This document shows, piece after piece, positions 1 through 6,557 of a stretch of DNA of 8,681 nt; positions within the stretch are counted from its first letter, which is position 1, and the number at the start of each line of letters is the position of its first letter. The notes below the pieces were generated by a model, which worked only from the letters and a program-made list of their open reading frames with translations, did not search any database and had not been told where the DNA came from. A program made the translations under genes and the position numbers. Where the stretch lies: positions 1-8,681 of the forward strand of contig JAGCIZ010000241.1 of assembly GCA_017648235.1 (NCBI GenBank), written 5' to 3'. Source of the stretch: Paludibacteraceae bacterium (GTDB taxonomy: Bacteria > Bacteroidota > Bacteroidia > Bacteroidales > Paludibacteraceae).

Positions 1-1417
1 TGTCGTAAGCATTGGCACGCACTGCACCCGGATTGCTATCGAGCAATGGCACATCTTCCAAACGTGGCGACGTAAACGGATGATGCATTGCATAGAAACG
101 TTGATCCTCTTCGCTCCACTCAAACAATGGAAAATCTACAATCCAAAGACATGAGAATTTATTTTTATCGCGCAAACCAAGTTGAGAACCCATTTCAAGA
201 CGAAGTTCGCAAAGTTGCTTGCGAGTTTTGTTTACATCGTCTCCGCTAAGAATCAAAATCAAATCGCCCTCCTCGGCATTCATTGCTGATTTTAATTGTT
301 GCAAAACTTCTTGCGAATAAAATTTATCAACACTCGATTTTACATTGCCATCGGCCTCTACACGAGCATAAACCATACCTTTTGCACCAATTTGCGGACG
401 TTTCACAAAATCGGTCAACGCATCTAGTTGTTTGCGAGTATAAGAAGCTGCACCTTTAGCACAAATACCTCCAATATAAGCAGCACTATCGAACACAGCA
501 AAACCATATCCTTTTAGTACGTCCATCAACTCCACAAAACGCATTTCAAAACGTGTATCGGGTTTGTCCGAACCGTAATATTTCATTGCATCGTGCCACG
601 TCATACGAGGAAAATCAGGCAATTCCAAATTCTTAATATATCGGAAAAGATGTTTGGTCATTCCTTCAAAAACACTCAACACATCGTCTTGCTCCACGAA
701 TGACATTTCGCAGTCGATTTGGGTAAACTCAGGTTGACGATCGGCACGCAAATCTTCGTCGCGGAAACATTTTACTATTTGGAAATAGCGATCAAAACCA
801 CTTACCATAAGAAGTTGTTTCAACGTTTGTGGACTTTGAGGAAGAGCATAAAACTGTCCTGGATTCATACGAGAAGGAACTACAAAATCACGAGCACCTT
901 CGGGAGTAGAATTTACCAATACAGGAGTTTCCACTTCCAAAAATCCTTGCTCATCGAGATAACGACGCACCTCAAAAGCCATTTTATGACGCAATTCAAG
1001 ATTTTTACGCACACATGCACGACGCAAATCAAGATAGCGATATTTCATACGAAGATCGTCGCCACCATCAGTTTCGTCCTCTATAGTGAATGGAGGCGTT
1101 ACAGCTTCGTTCAAGATATTCATTTCCGAAACAATAATCTCAACGTCGCCAGTTGGCATATTAGCATTTTTTGCACTACGCTCTGCCACACAACCCGTAA
1201 CTTGCAAAACAAATTCACGACCAAGATGATTAGCTCGTTCACAAAGCTCAGCGTCGGTTTCGTTATTAAAAACCAATTGAGTAACACCGTAACGATCACG
1301 CAAATCAACAAACGTCATACCACCCATTTTACGTGTGCGTTGTACCCAACCAGATAAAGTTACTATTTCATTTACATTTTCGAGGCGAAGCTCGCCACAA
1401 GTTTTCGTTCTATACAT
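1..1417 (-). CDS. aspS: Aspartyl-tRNA synthetase, C-terminal end cut off by window edge
   Basis: This enzyme charges tRNA-Asp with aspartate using ATP, in the cytoplasm. I translated the frame by hand from ATG at 1417-1415; it stays open for 472 codons to the window edge. An N-terminal OB-fold anticodon-binding domain (about residues 1-105; WVQRTRKMGGMTFVDLRDR) is followed by the class II catalytic domain with KYRYLDLRR, STPEGARDF, ALPQSPQ and motif 2 (FRDEDLRADRQPEFTQID, starting at F218). The bacterial GAD insertion is at about 285-415. The conserved HHPFTSP starts at H445. The sequence stops at RANAYD, just before class II motif 3. E. coli AspRS has 590 residues, so about 115 are missing outside the window; this is an edge effect, not a broken gene. 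GC content is higher than in the neighbours. A good promoter lies 61-90 bases upstream, so it is probably transcribed on its own. Identity is essentially certain; discriminating versus non-discriminating type was not resolved. Confidence 0.97.
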   Translation of the reverse strand, partial: MYRTKTCGELRLENVNEIVTLSGWVQRTRKMGGMTFVDLRDRYGVTQLVFNNETDAELCERANHLGREFVLQVTGCVAERSAKNANMPTGDVEIIVSEMNILNEAVTPPFTIEDETDGGDDLRMKYRYLDLRRACVRKNLELRHKMAFEVRRYLDEQGFLEVETPVLVNSTPEGARDFVVPSRMNPGQFYALPQSPQTLKQLLMVSGFDRYFQIVKCFRDEDLRADRQPEFTQIDCEMSFVEQDDVLSVFEGMTKHLFRYIKNLELPDFPRMTWHDAMKYYGSDKPDTRFEMRFVELMDVLKGYGFAVFDSAAYIGGICAKGAASYTRKQLDALTDFVKRPQIGAKGMVYARVEADGNVKSSVDKFYSQEVLQQLKSAMNAEEGDLILILSGDDVNKTRKQLCELRLEMGSQLGLRDKNKFSCLWIVDFPLFEWSEEDQRFYAMHHPFTSPRLEDVPLLDSNPGAVRANAYD

Positions 1418-1477
1418 AATTCAATACTCTATTAAGAAAAGAAAAAACAACAAAAAAAACGTTGCTTTCTGTTGTTG

Positions 1478-1507
1478 CAAAATTACATAATTTGTAGCAG
1501 TTGTCAA
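1478..1507 (-). promoter_or_regulatory. Bacteroides-type promoter of aspS
   Basis: On the minus strand, TTG (1507-1505) is followed after exactly 19 bases by TAATTTTG (1485-1478), a perfect match to the Bacteroidota -7 consensus TAnnTTTG, with a usual distance to the -33 TTTG-like element. Transcription should start near 1471, giving a U-rich leader of about 50 bases before the aspS ATG. No Shine-Dalgarno sequence is present, as is normal in this phylum. The site is inferred from sequence only. Confidence 0.65.
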
Positions 1508-1543
1508 TCAAAAACACTAAAACATAATAAAGAACAAAAATTG

Positions 1544-1900
1544 CTATTTTTTGGTCTTAAATGACAAAATATGAATTGTTACACCAAGAGCAATTATCAA
1601 TAAAAATATCTTCACTAAAACAATTTCAACCAAATAGATGGATAAAAAAATTGTTAACCAAAGCATTGAAATTGAAATAACTTTCACACTCAAGGAGATA
1701 GATTTATGCTCCAGAAAGTCGCTAATATAAGTTCCTAGATATTTATGTTGGAGCAACCAATCATAAAGTTTTGAGGAACTCCTAGCAAACAAAAAAGCCG
1801 ATAACAAAAGAAAAGGCGTTGTAGGAAGAACCGGAAAAAAAATTCCCAAAACACCCAAACCTAAAGATATACACCCCAAAATAGCAAATAACAACTTCAT
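1544..1900 (-). CDS. Small inner-membrane protein, DUF454 / YbaN family
   Basis: A 118-residue hydrophobic protein that resembles the DUF454 family (E. coli inner membrane protein YbaN), whose function is unknown. The family pattern is visible: a glycine-rich first membrane segment (about residues 3-22), then LPTTPF at 25-30 followed by LLLSAFLFARSS (31-42), then KLYDWLLQHKYLG (44-56), a polar stretch, and two further hydrophobic segments at about 72-90 and 92-112. The end is basic (FKTKK). Length is normal for the family. ATG at 1900-1898 is the only start that keeps the whole first membrane segment; the stop is TAG. The gene begins 17 bases after a strong hairpin behind yidC, and I see no TAnnTTTG promoter just upstream, so expression probably depends on read-through from yidC or on an unrecognised promoter. 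I infer no function. Confidence 0.85.
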   Translation of the reverse strand: MKLLFAILGCISLGLGVLGIFFPVLPTTPFLLLSAFLFARSSSKLYDWLLQHKYLGTYISDFLEHKSISLSVKVISISMLWLTIFLSIYLVEIVLVKIFLLIIALGVTIHILSFKTKK

Positions 1901-1917
1901 CGTTTCTTACTAAATCA

Positions 1918-1946
1918 TTACGAGGAGAAAAATCTTCTCCTCGTAA
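1918..1946 (-). terminator. Hairpin between yidC and the DUF454 gene, possible terminator
   Basis: Two perfect 12-base arms (1918-1929 and 1935-1946; TTACGAGGAGAA on the minus strand) enclose a 5-base loop. The hairpin starts 13 bases after the yidC stop codon. It is stable, with six G-C pairs, but what follows it on the transcript (TGATTTAGTAAG) is not a run of U, so it is a weak candidate for classical intrinsic termination. It may instead stabilise the 3' end of the pyrG-yidC mRNA, be a processing site, or cause partial termination before the DUF454 gene. Confidence 0.6.
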
Positions 1947-1959
1947 ATCTATTAATCAA

Positions 1960-3852
1960 TTATTTTCTTTTCTTCATTTGCTCTCGCATGGCTTTTTGCT
2001 GCTGGCGTTGAGCTTCTTCTAGGCGAGCCATAAAACCGCTTTTTTTAACCGGTTTCTTCTTATTCTCTTCTAATTTTTTGAGCAACTTTTTCTCATCAAC
2101 AAAAAGACGAATTAGATAGGTTTGACCTATGGTTATAAGTAACGAAATGAAATAATAGTAACTCAAACCAGATGCGTAATCGTTAAAAATAAACAAGAAC
2201 ATCAGCGGCATAAGATACATCATCCACTTCATCATCTTCATCTGATCGCCCATTCCTGCTTGTGAAGACATATTTATTTTTGTGTAAATAATGTTTGTTA
2301 TCGTCATCAACAAACAGAACAGACTTATGTGATTACCAAAATAAGGTGTAATGAGCGGAATATAAACGTCCCAACTTAGAATAGCGTCATAACTCGAAAG
2401 ATCTTGAGCCCAAAGGAAACTTTGCTGACGAAGTTCTATTGAAGCTGGGAAAAAAGTAAACATTGCAAATAGAATAGGCATTTGGAACAACATAGGCAAA
2501 CACCCACTCATAGGACTTACACCAACTCGCTGATAAAGTTTCATCGTAGCTTGCTGACGCTCCATCGGCTTGTCAGCAGGAATCTTAGCATTAATTTCAT
2601 CAATTTGAGGCTTAAGAACTCTCATTTTTGCCGATGAAATGTAAGACTTATAAGTAAATGGGAAAATTATAAGCTTAATAAAAATAGTCAACAACAAAAT
2701 AATGATACCATAATTAGAAATATATTTTTCCAAAAAGTTAAAGACTGGAATAATCAAATACTGATTTACCCATCTGAACAATGTCCAACCTAAAGGTATA
2801 AGATTTTTAAGTTGAAGATCTTTATCTTCAAATCGTTCATCGTACTCCGATAGAGTTTTGTACTTATTTGGCACAAATAAAAATGTAAAATCTGTTGTTT
2901 TCAATCCTGTTGGATCAAAATCTATAGTTGCATCTGCCTTATAATTTTTCAAATAACCAGTATTTTCTCCTGCTACTTTACTTTCTAGCGAAGTTGAAAT
3001 AAAGTCATTTTCTGCAATAAGAATTGAACTAAAGAACTGATCTTTAAACGCAATCCATTTAACTTTGTTTGTAAGTTGCTTTGAATCATCTTTCATCTCA
3101 CTCAATTTCTCGACATCATCAGCCGAAAACTTGTAATTTAATGTCGCATAACGAGATTCAAATTTTCTACCTTTTTCCTGTTGCTTAAGTTTGCTTTGCC
3201 AAAACATCTCAATTGTATTAATATTTGCCAAAACAGACTCCATATTGTGAGGCACAATACTAAAATCAAGTAAATAATCATTCTCTTTCAACTCATAAAC
3301 AAAATCTAGGTAACATTCGTCGCCAGCATTCAAACGCATTGTTAACTTCTCAGCGCTACTAGTTTGTTCTATGATAGGTTCAAAAAAGAAATTTTTTGTA
3401 TTTACAACTCGATTATTTGCTGTAAGGAAAGTAAATTCCATTGCACTCTCATCCTTGTTAAATAAAATAAGAGGCAAAGAATCAAATGTTGTAAATTGTT
3501 TTAATTCTACTTCACAAACACGTCCACCTTTTGTTGAAAAAGTAACTTTAAGTTTTTCATTTTCAAGAGAAACAAAATTTTCATTTCCAACGGCAGAAGG
3601 CGCAAAATCTCCAAATATATTTCTTGCATTTTCGAGCGTCAAAGAATCAAAAGCGTTTTCACTGAACTGTTTCTGATTTTCCAACTCCTCTAAAACTGCT
3701 TTTTGTTGTGCTTTTTCAAACTCAACCAAAGCAACAGAATCTTGATAACGTTTTTGGGCTGCAAGCTGCTCTTCTGTAGGGCGATTAAACCAACTAAAAC
3801 CTACAATGATTCCAAGAATCAAGACAAAACCAATTATTGTATTCTTATCCAT
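1960..3852 (-). CDS. yidC: Membrane protein insertase YidC (Oxa1/Alb3 family)
   Basis: YidC inserts and folds inner-membrane proteins, alone or with SecYEG. The 630-residue protein has the layout of Gram-negative YidC: an N-terminal membrane anchor (about 5-21), a charged, probably helical linker rich in E, K and Q (about 25-65), a periplasmic beta domain (about 90-330), and the conserved insertase core from about 355. In the core, YGIIILLLTIFIKLIIFP (381-398) is the first core helix, AKMRVLKPQIDEI is the start of the cytoplasmic hairpin, and SGCLPMLFQMPILFAMF is the next membrane segment. Further segments lie near 508-525, 540-556 and 562-583. The groove residue that is arginine in E. coli (R366) is lysine here (K393). 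The C-terminus (about 587-630) is strongly basic, ending KKRK, as in YidC proteins whose tails bind ribosomes. The ATG directly abuts the pyrG stop codon (TAAATG), so the two genes are co-transcribed and may be translationally coupled. Confidence 0.97.
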   Translation of the reverse strand: MDKNTIIGFVLILGIIVGFSWFNRPTEEQLAAQKRYQDSVALVEFEKAQQKAVLEELENQKQFSENAFDSLTLENARNIFGDFAPSAVGNENFVSLENEKLKVTFSTKGGRVCEVELKQFTTFDSLPLILFNKDESAMEFTFLTANNRVVNTKNFFFEPIIEQTSSAEKLTMRLNAGDECYLDFVYELKENDYLLDFSIVPHNMESVLANINTIEMFWQSKLKQQEKGRKFESRYATLNYKFSADDVEKLSEMKDDSKQLTNKVKWIAFKDQFFSSILIAENDFISTSLESKVAGENTGYLKNYKADATIDFDPTGLKTTDFTFLFVPNKYKTLSEYDERFEDKDLQLKNLIPLGWTLFRWVNQYLIIPVFNFLEKYISNYGIIILLLTIFIKLIIFPFTYKSYISSAKMRVLKPQIDEINAKIPADKPMERQQATMKLYQRVGVSPMSGCLPMLFQMPILFAMFTFFPASIELRQQSFLWAQDLSSYDAILSWDVYIPLITPYFGNHISLFCLLMTITNIIYTKINMSSQAGMGDQMKMMKWMMYLMPLMFLFIFNDYASGLSYYYFISLLITIGQTYLIRLFVDEKKLLKKLEENKKKPVKKSGFMARLEEAQRQQQKAMREQMKKRK

Positions 3853-5478
3853 TTAGTCTTTTTGCATTTTAGTTTGTTTACACTCAATTGCTTTCTTTAT
3901 GAAATCAACAAACAAAGGATGAGGATTAATAACCGTACTGCTATACTCAGGATGAAACTGAACTCCCATATACCAAGGATGTGAAGGAACTTCAATAATT
4001 TCTACCAAATTAGTTTCTGCATCTATTCCACTAAAGCACAAACCTTTTGCTTCCATTTCTTCTCGGAATTTATCGTTAAATTCATAACGATGACGATGAC
4101 GCTCTCTTATCACTTCTTTTCCGTAAACCGAATATGCTAACGAATTTTTATTCAATTTACAATCATAAGCTCCTAAACGGACTCCACCCTCAAGATTCAA
4201 CATACTTTTCTTTTCCTCCATAACATCAATCACATTATTAGAAGTTCTAGGATTTACCTCAGTAGAATGAGCATCTGTATATTCAAGAACATTTCTTGCA
4301 AATTCAACTATCATACATTGCATTCCAAAACATATTCCCAAACATGGCACTTTATTTTCACGGGCATATTGCGCCGAAATTATTTTTCCTTCGACACCTC
4401 TTTCTCCCGAACCTGGCGCAATCAATATAGCATCCAACTTGCCAAGTTTTTCTTCTACATTTTGAGTAGTAATATCATCTGAAAGAATAAGTTGCAAATC
4501 AACCTTACGTTCGTTATAAGCAGAAGCATGAATAAGAGATTCAATAATTGATTTGTAGGCATCAGGAAGCGCAACATATTTCCCTACCAAACCAACAGAA
4601 ACCGATTCCTTAGCATTCTGTAATTTTCCAAGAAATTCATTCCATTGTGTCATATCAGCAACAGAATCTGTTGGCAAACCTAACTTTCTTAACACTACGG
4701 TATCCAAACCTTCCTTTTGCATACGAATTGGTACCTCATAAATAGTTTTAACATCCAAAGACTCAATTACAGCATCAGGTTCTACATTACAAAATAGAGC
4801 TACTTTCTTACGAACCTCAGGAGTTACAGGAGTTTCTGTTCTTAACACCAAGATATCAGGTTGAACTCCTTCTTGTTGTAATTCCTTAACCGAATGCTGA
4901 GTTGGCTTCGTCTTTAATTCACCAGCAGCAGCCACGTAAGGTACGTATGTTAAATGTATACAAAGACAATTTTCACCTAATTCCCACTTCAATTGGCGAA
5001 CACTCTCGATATATGGCAAGGACTCTATATCTCCAACAGTACCTCCAATCTCAGTAATTACGAAATCATATTTTTCTACTGTTCCAAGTTGCTTTATATT
5101 ACGTTTGATTTCATCAGTAATATGAGGAATGACTTGTACCGTTTTGCCCATAAATCCACCCCTACGTTCACGTTCTATCACATTTTGATAAATACGACCA
5201 GTAGTAATATTATTTGATTTATGAGTTTCTATACCCAAAAAACGTTCATAATGACCTAGGTCTAAATCTGCCTCATGTCCGTCAACAGTAACATAACTTT
5301 CGCCATGTTCATATGGATTTAGTGTCCCTGAATTTATATTAATATAAGGATCCAATTTCTGATTAGTAACCTTAAAACCTCTTGCTTGCAACAATTTTCC
5401 TAATGAAGCAGAAATTATCCCTTTCCCTAGAGAAGAAGTAACCCCTCCAGTCACAAAAATGTACTTAGTTTCTCTCAT
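3853..5478 (-). CDS. pyrG: CTP synthase (glutamine-hydrolysing)
   Basis: CTP synthase makes CTP from UTP, ATP and glutamine, the last step of pyrimidine nucleotide synthesis, in the cytoplasm. At 541 residues it is full length. The synthetase domain (about 1-270) opens with KYIFVTGGVTSSLGKG, whose P-loop lysine is K19, followed by KLDPYININSGTLNPYEHGE (41-60), DLDLGHYERF (71-80) and ITEIGGTVGDIES (141-153). The class I glutamine amidotransferase domain (about 293-535) carries the nucleophile C383 in GICFGMQ, RHRHRYEF (460-467), and the H509/E511 pair in QFHPEYSS. The loop before the nucleophile reads APGSGERG (354-361), where the family usually has phenylalanine instead of S357 (E. coli PGGFG). 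The catalytic residues are all present, so I expect an active enzyme. ATG at 5478 is the natural start, only a few residues before the conserved KYIFVTGG. The gene follows the gldN terminator and is joined directly to yidC. Confidence 0.98.
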   Translation of the reverse strand: MRETKYIFVTGGVTSSLGKGIISASLGKLLQARGFKVTNQKLDPYININSGTLNPYEHGESYVTVDGHEADLDLGHYERFLGIETHKSNNITTGRIYQNVIERERRGGFMGKTVQVIPHITDEIKRNIKQLGTVEKYDFVITEIGGTVGDIESLPYIESVRQLKWELGENCLCIHLTYVPYVAAAGELKTKPTQHSVKELQQEGVQPDILVLRTETPVTPEVRKKVALFCNVEPDAVIESLDVKTIYEVPIRMQKEGLDTVVLRKLGLPTDSVADMTQWNEFLGKLQNAKESVSVGLVGKYVALPDAYKSIIESLIHASAYNERKVDLQLILSDDITTQNVEEKLGKLDAILIAPGSGERGVEGKIISAQYARENKVPCLGICFGMQCMIVEFARNVLEYTDAHSTEVNPRTSNNVIDVMEEKKSMLNLEGGVRLGAYDCKLNKNSLAYSVYGKEVIRERHRHRYEFNDKFREEMEAKGLCFSGIDAETNLVEIIEVPSHPWYMGVQFHPEYSSTVINPHPLFVDFIKKAIECKQTKMQKD

Positions 5479-5503
5479 AGATAAAAAATCAAAAAATAAC
5501 CTG

Positions 5504-5532
5504 CGAAATTACAAAAAAACAACTATTACCAA
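5504..5532 (-). promoter_or_regulatory. Possible pyrG promoter, proximal (P2)
   Basis: On the minus strand, TTG (5532-5530) and TAATTTCG (5511-5504) are separated by 18 bases. The second element differs from TAnnTTTG by one base (C for T). It would give a short leader of about 20 bases before the pyrG ATG. Weaker than an exact match; inferred from sequence only. Confidence 0.35.
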
Positions 5533-5534
5533 TC

Positions 5535-5565
5535 CAAATTTATCACTAAATGTAATTAAAATAAA
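5535..5565 (-). promoter_or_regulatory. Possible pyrG promoter, distal (P1)
   Basis: TAAATTTG (5542-5535 on the minus strand) matches the Bacteroidota -7 consensus TAnnTTTG exactly. TTTA at 5565-5562, exactly 19 bases upstream, matches three of four bases of the -33 TTTG element. Transcription would start near 5528, giving a leader of about 50 bases. The -33 element lies in the U-rich tail of the gldN terminator. Together with P2 this region could provide one or two starts for the pyrG-yidC unit. Confidence 0.4.
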
Positions 5566-5599
5566 AAAGAAGAGAAGAAAACATTTTCTTCTCTTCTTT
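5566..5599 (-). terminator. Intrinsic terminator after gldN
   Basis: The arms AAAGAAGAGAAGAAA (5566-5580) and TTTCTTCTCTTCTTT (5585-5599) pair perfectly over 15 bases around a 4-base loop. On the minus strand the hairpin is followed directly by the U-rich tail TTTATTTTAATT. It starts 18 bases after the gldN stop codon, so it should end the type IX secretion operon and separate it from pyrG. Because the upstream arm flank is also A/T-rich, it could act in both directions, but no gene converges on it. Confidence 0.8.
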
Positions 5600-5617
5600 A
5601 TAAAAAACTAAACTATA

Positions 5618-6526
5618 TTAATATTCCCAAAGATCTTGTTCAAAGTTAAGGATTTCGCTTTCTATGCGAGATTGTTCTCTCTTAACTTCCTCTGGATTGA
5701 CCAAATAACTTTGCAAAGTACGATCGTAAATATTGTTATCCTTAAACAAATAACTTGAATATTGATTTTGCGCAAAGAAATCATCATATGTCATCAATTG
5801 AGCATTATTTCGACTAGAAACATTTATTATCTCTTGCGAAAGGAACACACGCAACTTGTCAAATGGAACCCAAAACAAGTTAGTCTGACGACCATCAGTA
5901 AAATCAAAGTACACAGGACAAATCGACAAAATTTTTTGATGTGTTTGAGATGTACTCTTATCAAAAAACCAAATCTCTTGTATCAAATATTTTGTAACTC
6001 CAGAAGCTAAGGTATAATAAGTATAAGATTCTACAGTCATTTTTCCATTGTCAGGATTTACATAATACTTAAAATCCTCCTTCGAACGCAAAAAATAAGC
6101 TGGATCACAAATGTTCGCTTCACTAAAATGAGGTACTATTGGTGCACTTTCTCCTAGATTAACCGTATCTTGATATGCAAGTAACTCCTTATTCAAAATT
6201 TTACCATACATTAAAGTAAATAAGTTCAAATCCGTGACTATACTATCCTTTGGCAAAGGAAAATAGAGAGGATAATTTTGTTTATCCGTTAAATCTACAA
6301 CACGTAGAACTACTTTTGACCAAACAACATCATCAACACGAGGATTTATTGTTACGGGAGGTATATTTGACTCAATTCTCTCAAAACGCGATGTATCAGA
6401 TAAACTACCTAACGAATCAAACAAAATAGGTTGATTACTATTGTAATCCAAACGAGAGAACGGATTTTGAGCAAAAAAACAAACACTCACAATCAATAAT
6501 CCTAAAATCGAAATCAATTTTCTCAT
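5618..6526 (-). CDS. gldN: Type IX secretion / gliding protein GldN (PorN)
   Basis: GldN is a periplasmic component of the type IX secretion system. In this family it forms, with the lipoprotein GldK, a large ring under the outer membrane and contacts the periplasmic tip of GldM. The 302-residue protein starts with a signal peptide (MRK, hydrophobic core about 4-18, probable cleavage after A19 in FFAQN). The mature part has the family features DDVVWSKVVLRVVDLTDKQNYPLYFP (starting at 65), YLIQEIWFFDK (180-190), LMTYDDFFAQNQYSSYLF (starting at 244), and the very conserved ending ESEILNFEQDLWEY. Length is typical. Two cysteines remain in the mature protein (C140 and C203) and could form a disulfide. 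ATG at 6526 gives a complete signal peptide. It lies 31 bases after gldM and is the last gene of the operon, followed by a terminator. Confidence 0.95.
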   Translation of the reverse strand: MRKLISILGLLIVSVCFFAQNPFSRLDYNSNQPILFDSLGSLSDTSRFERIESNIPPVTINPRVDDVVWSKVVLRVVDLTDKQNYPLYFPLPKDSIVTDLNLFTLMYGKILNKELLAYQDTVNLGESAPIVPHFSEANICDPAYFLRSKEDFKYYVNPDNGKMTVESYTYYTLASGVTKYLIQEIWFFDKSTSQTHQKILSICPVYFDFTDGRQTNLFWVPFDKLRVFLSQEIINVSSRNNAQLMTYDDFFAQNQYSSYLFKDNNIYDRTLQSYLVNPEEVKREQSRIESEILNFEQDLWEY

Positions 6527-6557
6527 AAATTATTCTTTATTTTATTATAGTTTCATT

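Noticed and set aside
1120..1311. 63-codon minus-strand frame with hydrophobic start
   Set aside because: Out-of-frame shadow within the N-terminal domain of aspS.
719..1357. 212-codon open frame on the plus strand
   Set aside because: It lies wholly antisense to aspS, whose translation matches AspRS motifs throughout. Its own translation is rich in T, H, I and S with no recognisable domain; it is a by-product of aspS codon use.
1441..1460. A-rich tract (U-rich on the aspS transcript) as a riboswitch or terminator
   Set aside because: No stem precedes it and the leader of about 50 bases is too short for a known riboswitch or T-box; it is ordinary AT-rich leader sequence.
1533..1556. A/T-only inverted repeat at the end of the DUF454 gene as a terminator
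   Set aside because: Only five A-T pairs, overlapping the stop codon; too weak to support.
3371..3984. Plus-strand open frames (101 and 93 codons) opposite yidC and the pyrG-yidC junction
   Set aside because: Antisense to two well-identified genes; no family resemblance and no promoter-like site seen.
4267..6010. Plus-strand open frames at 4267-4482, 4993-5217 and 5762-6010
   Set aside because: Antisense shadows of pyrG and gldN with low-complexity, unrecognisable translations.
6476..6484. Lipoprotein signal (VSVC) in the GldN signal peptide
   Set aside because: Valine directly before the cysteine is not accepted in a lipobox, and GldN is a soluble periplasmic protein in this family; cleavage after FFA is more likely.
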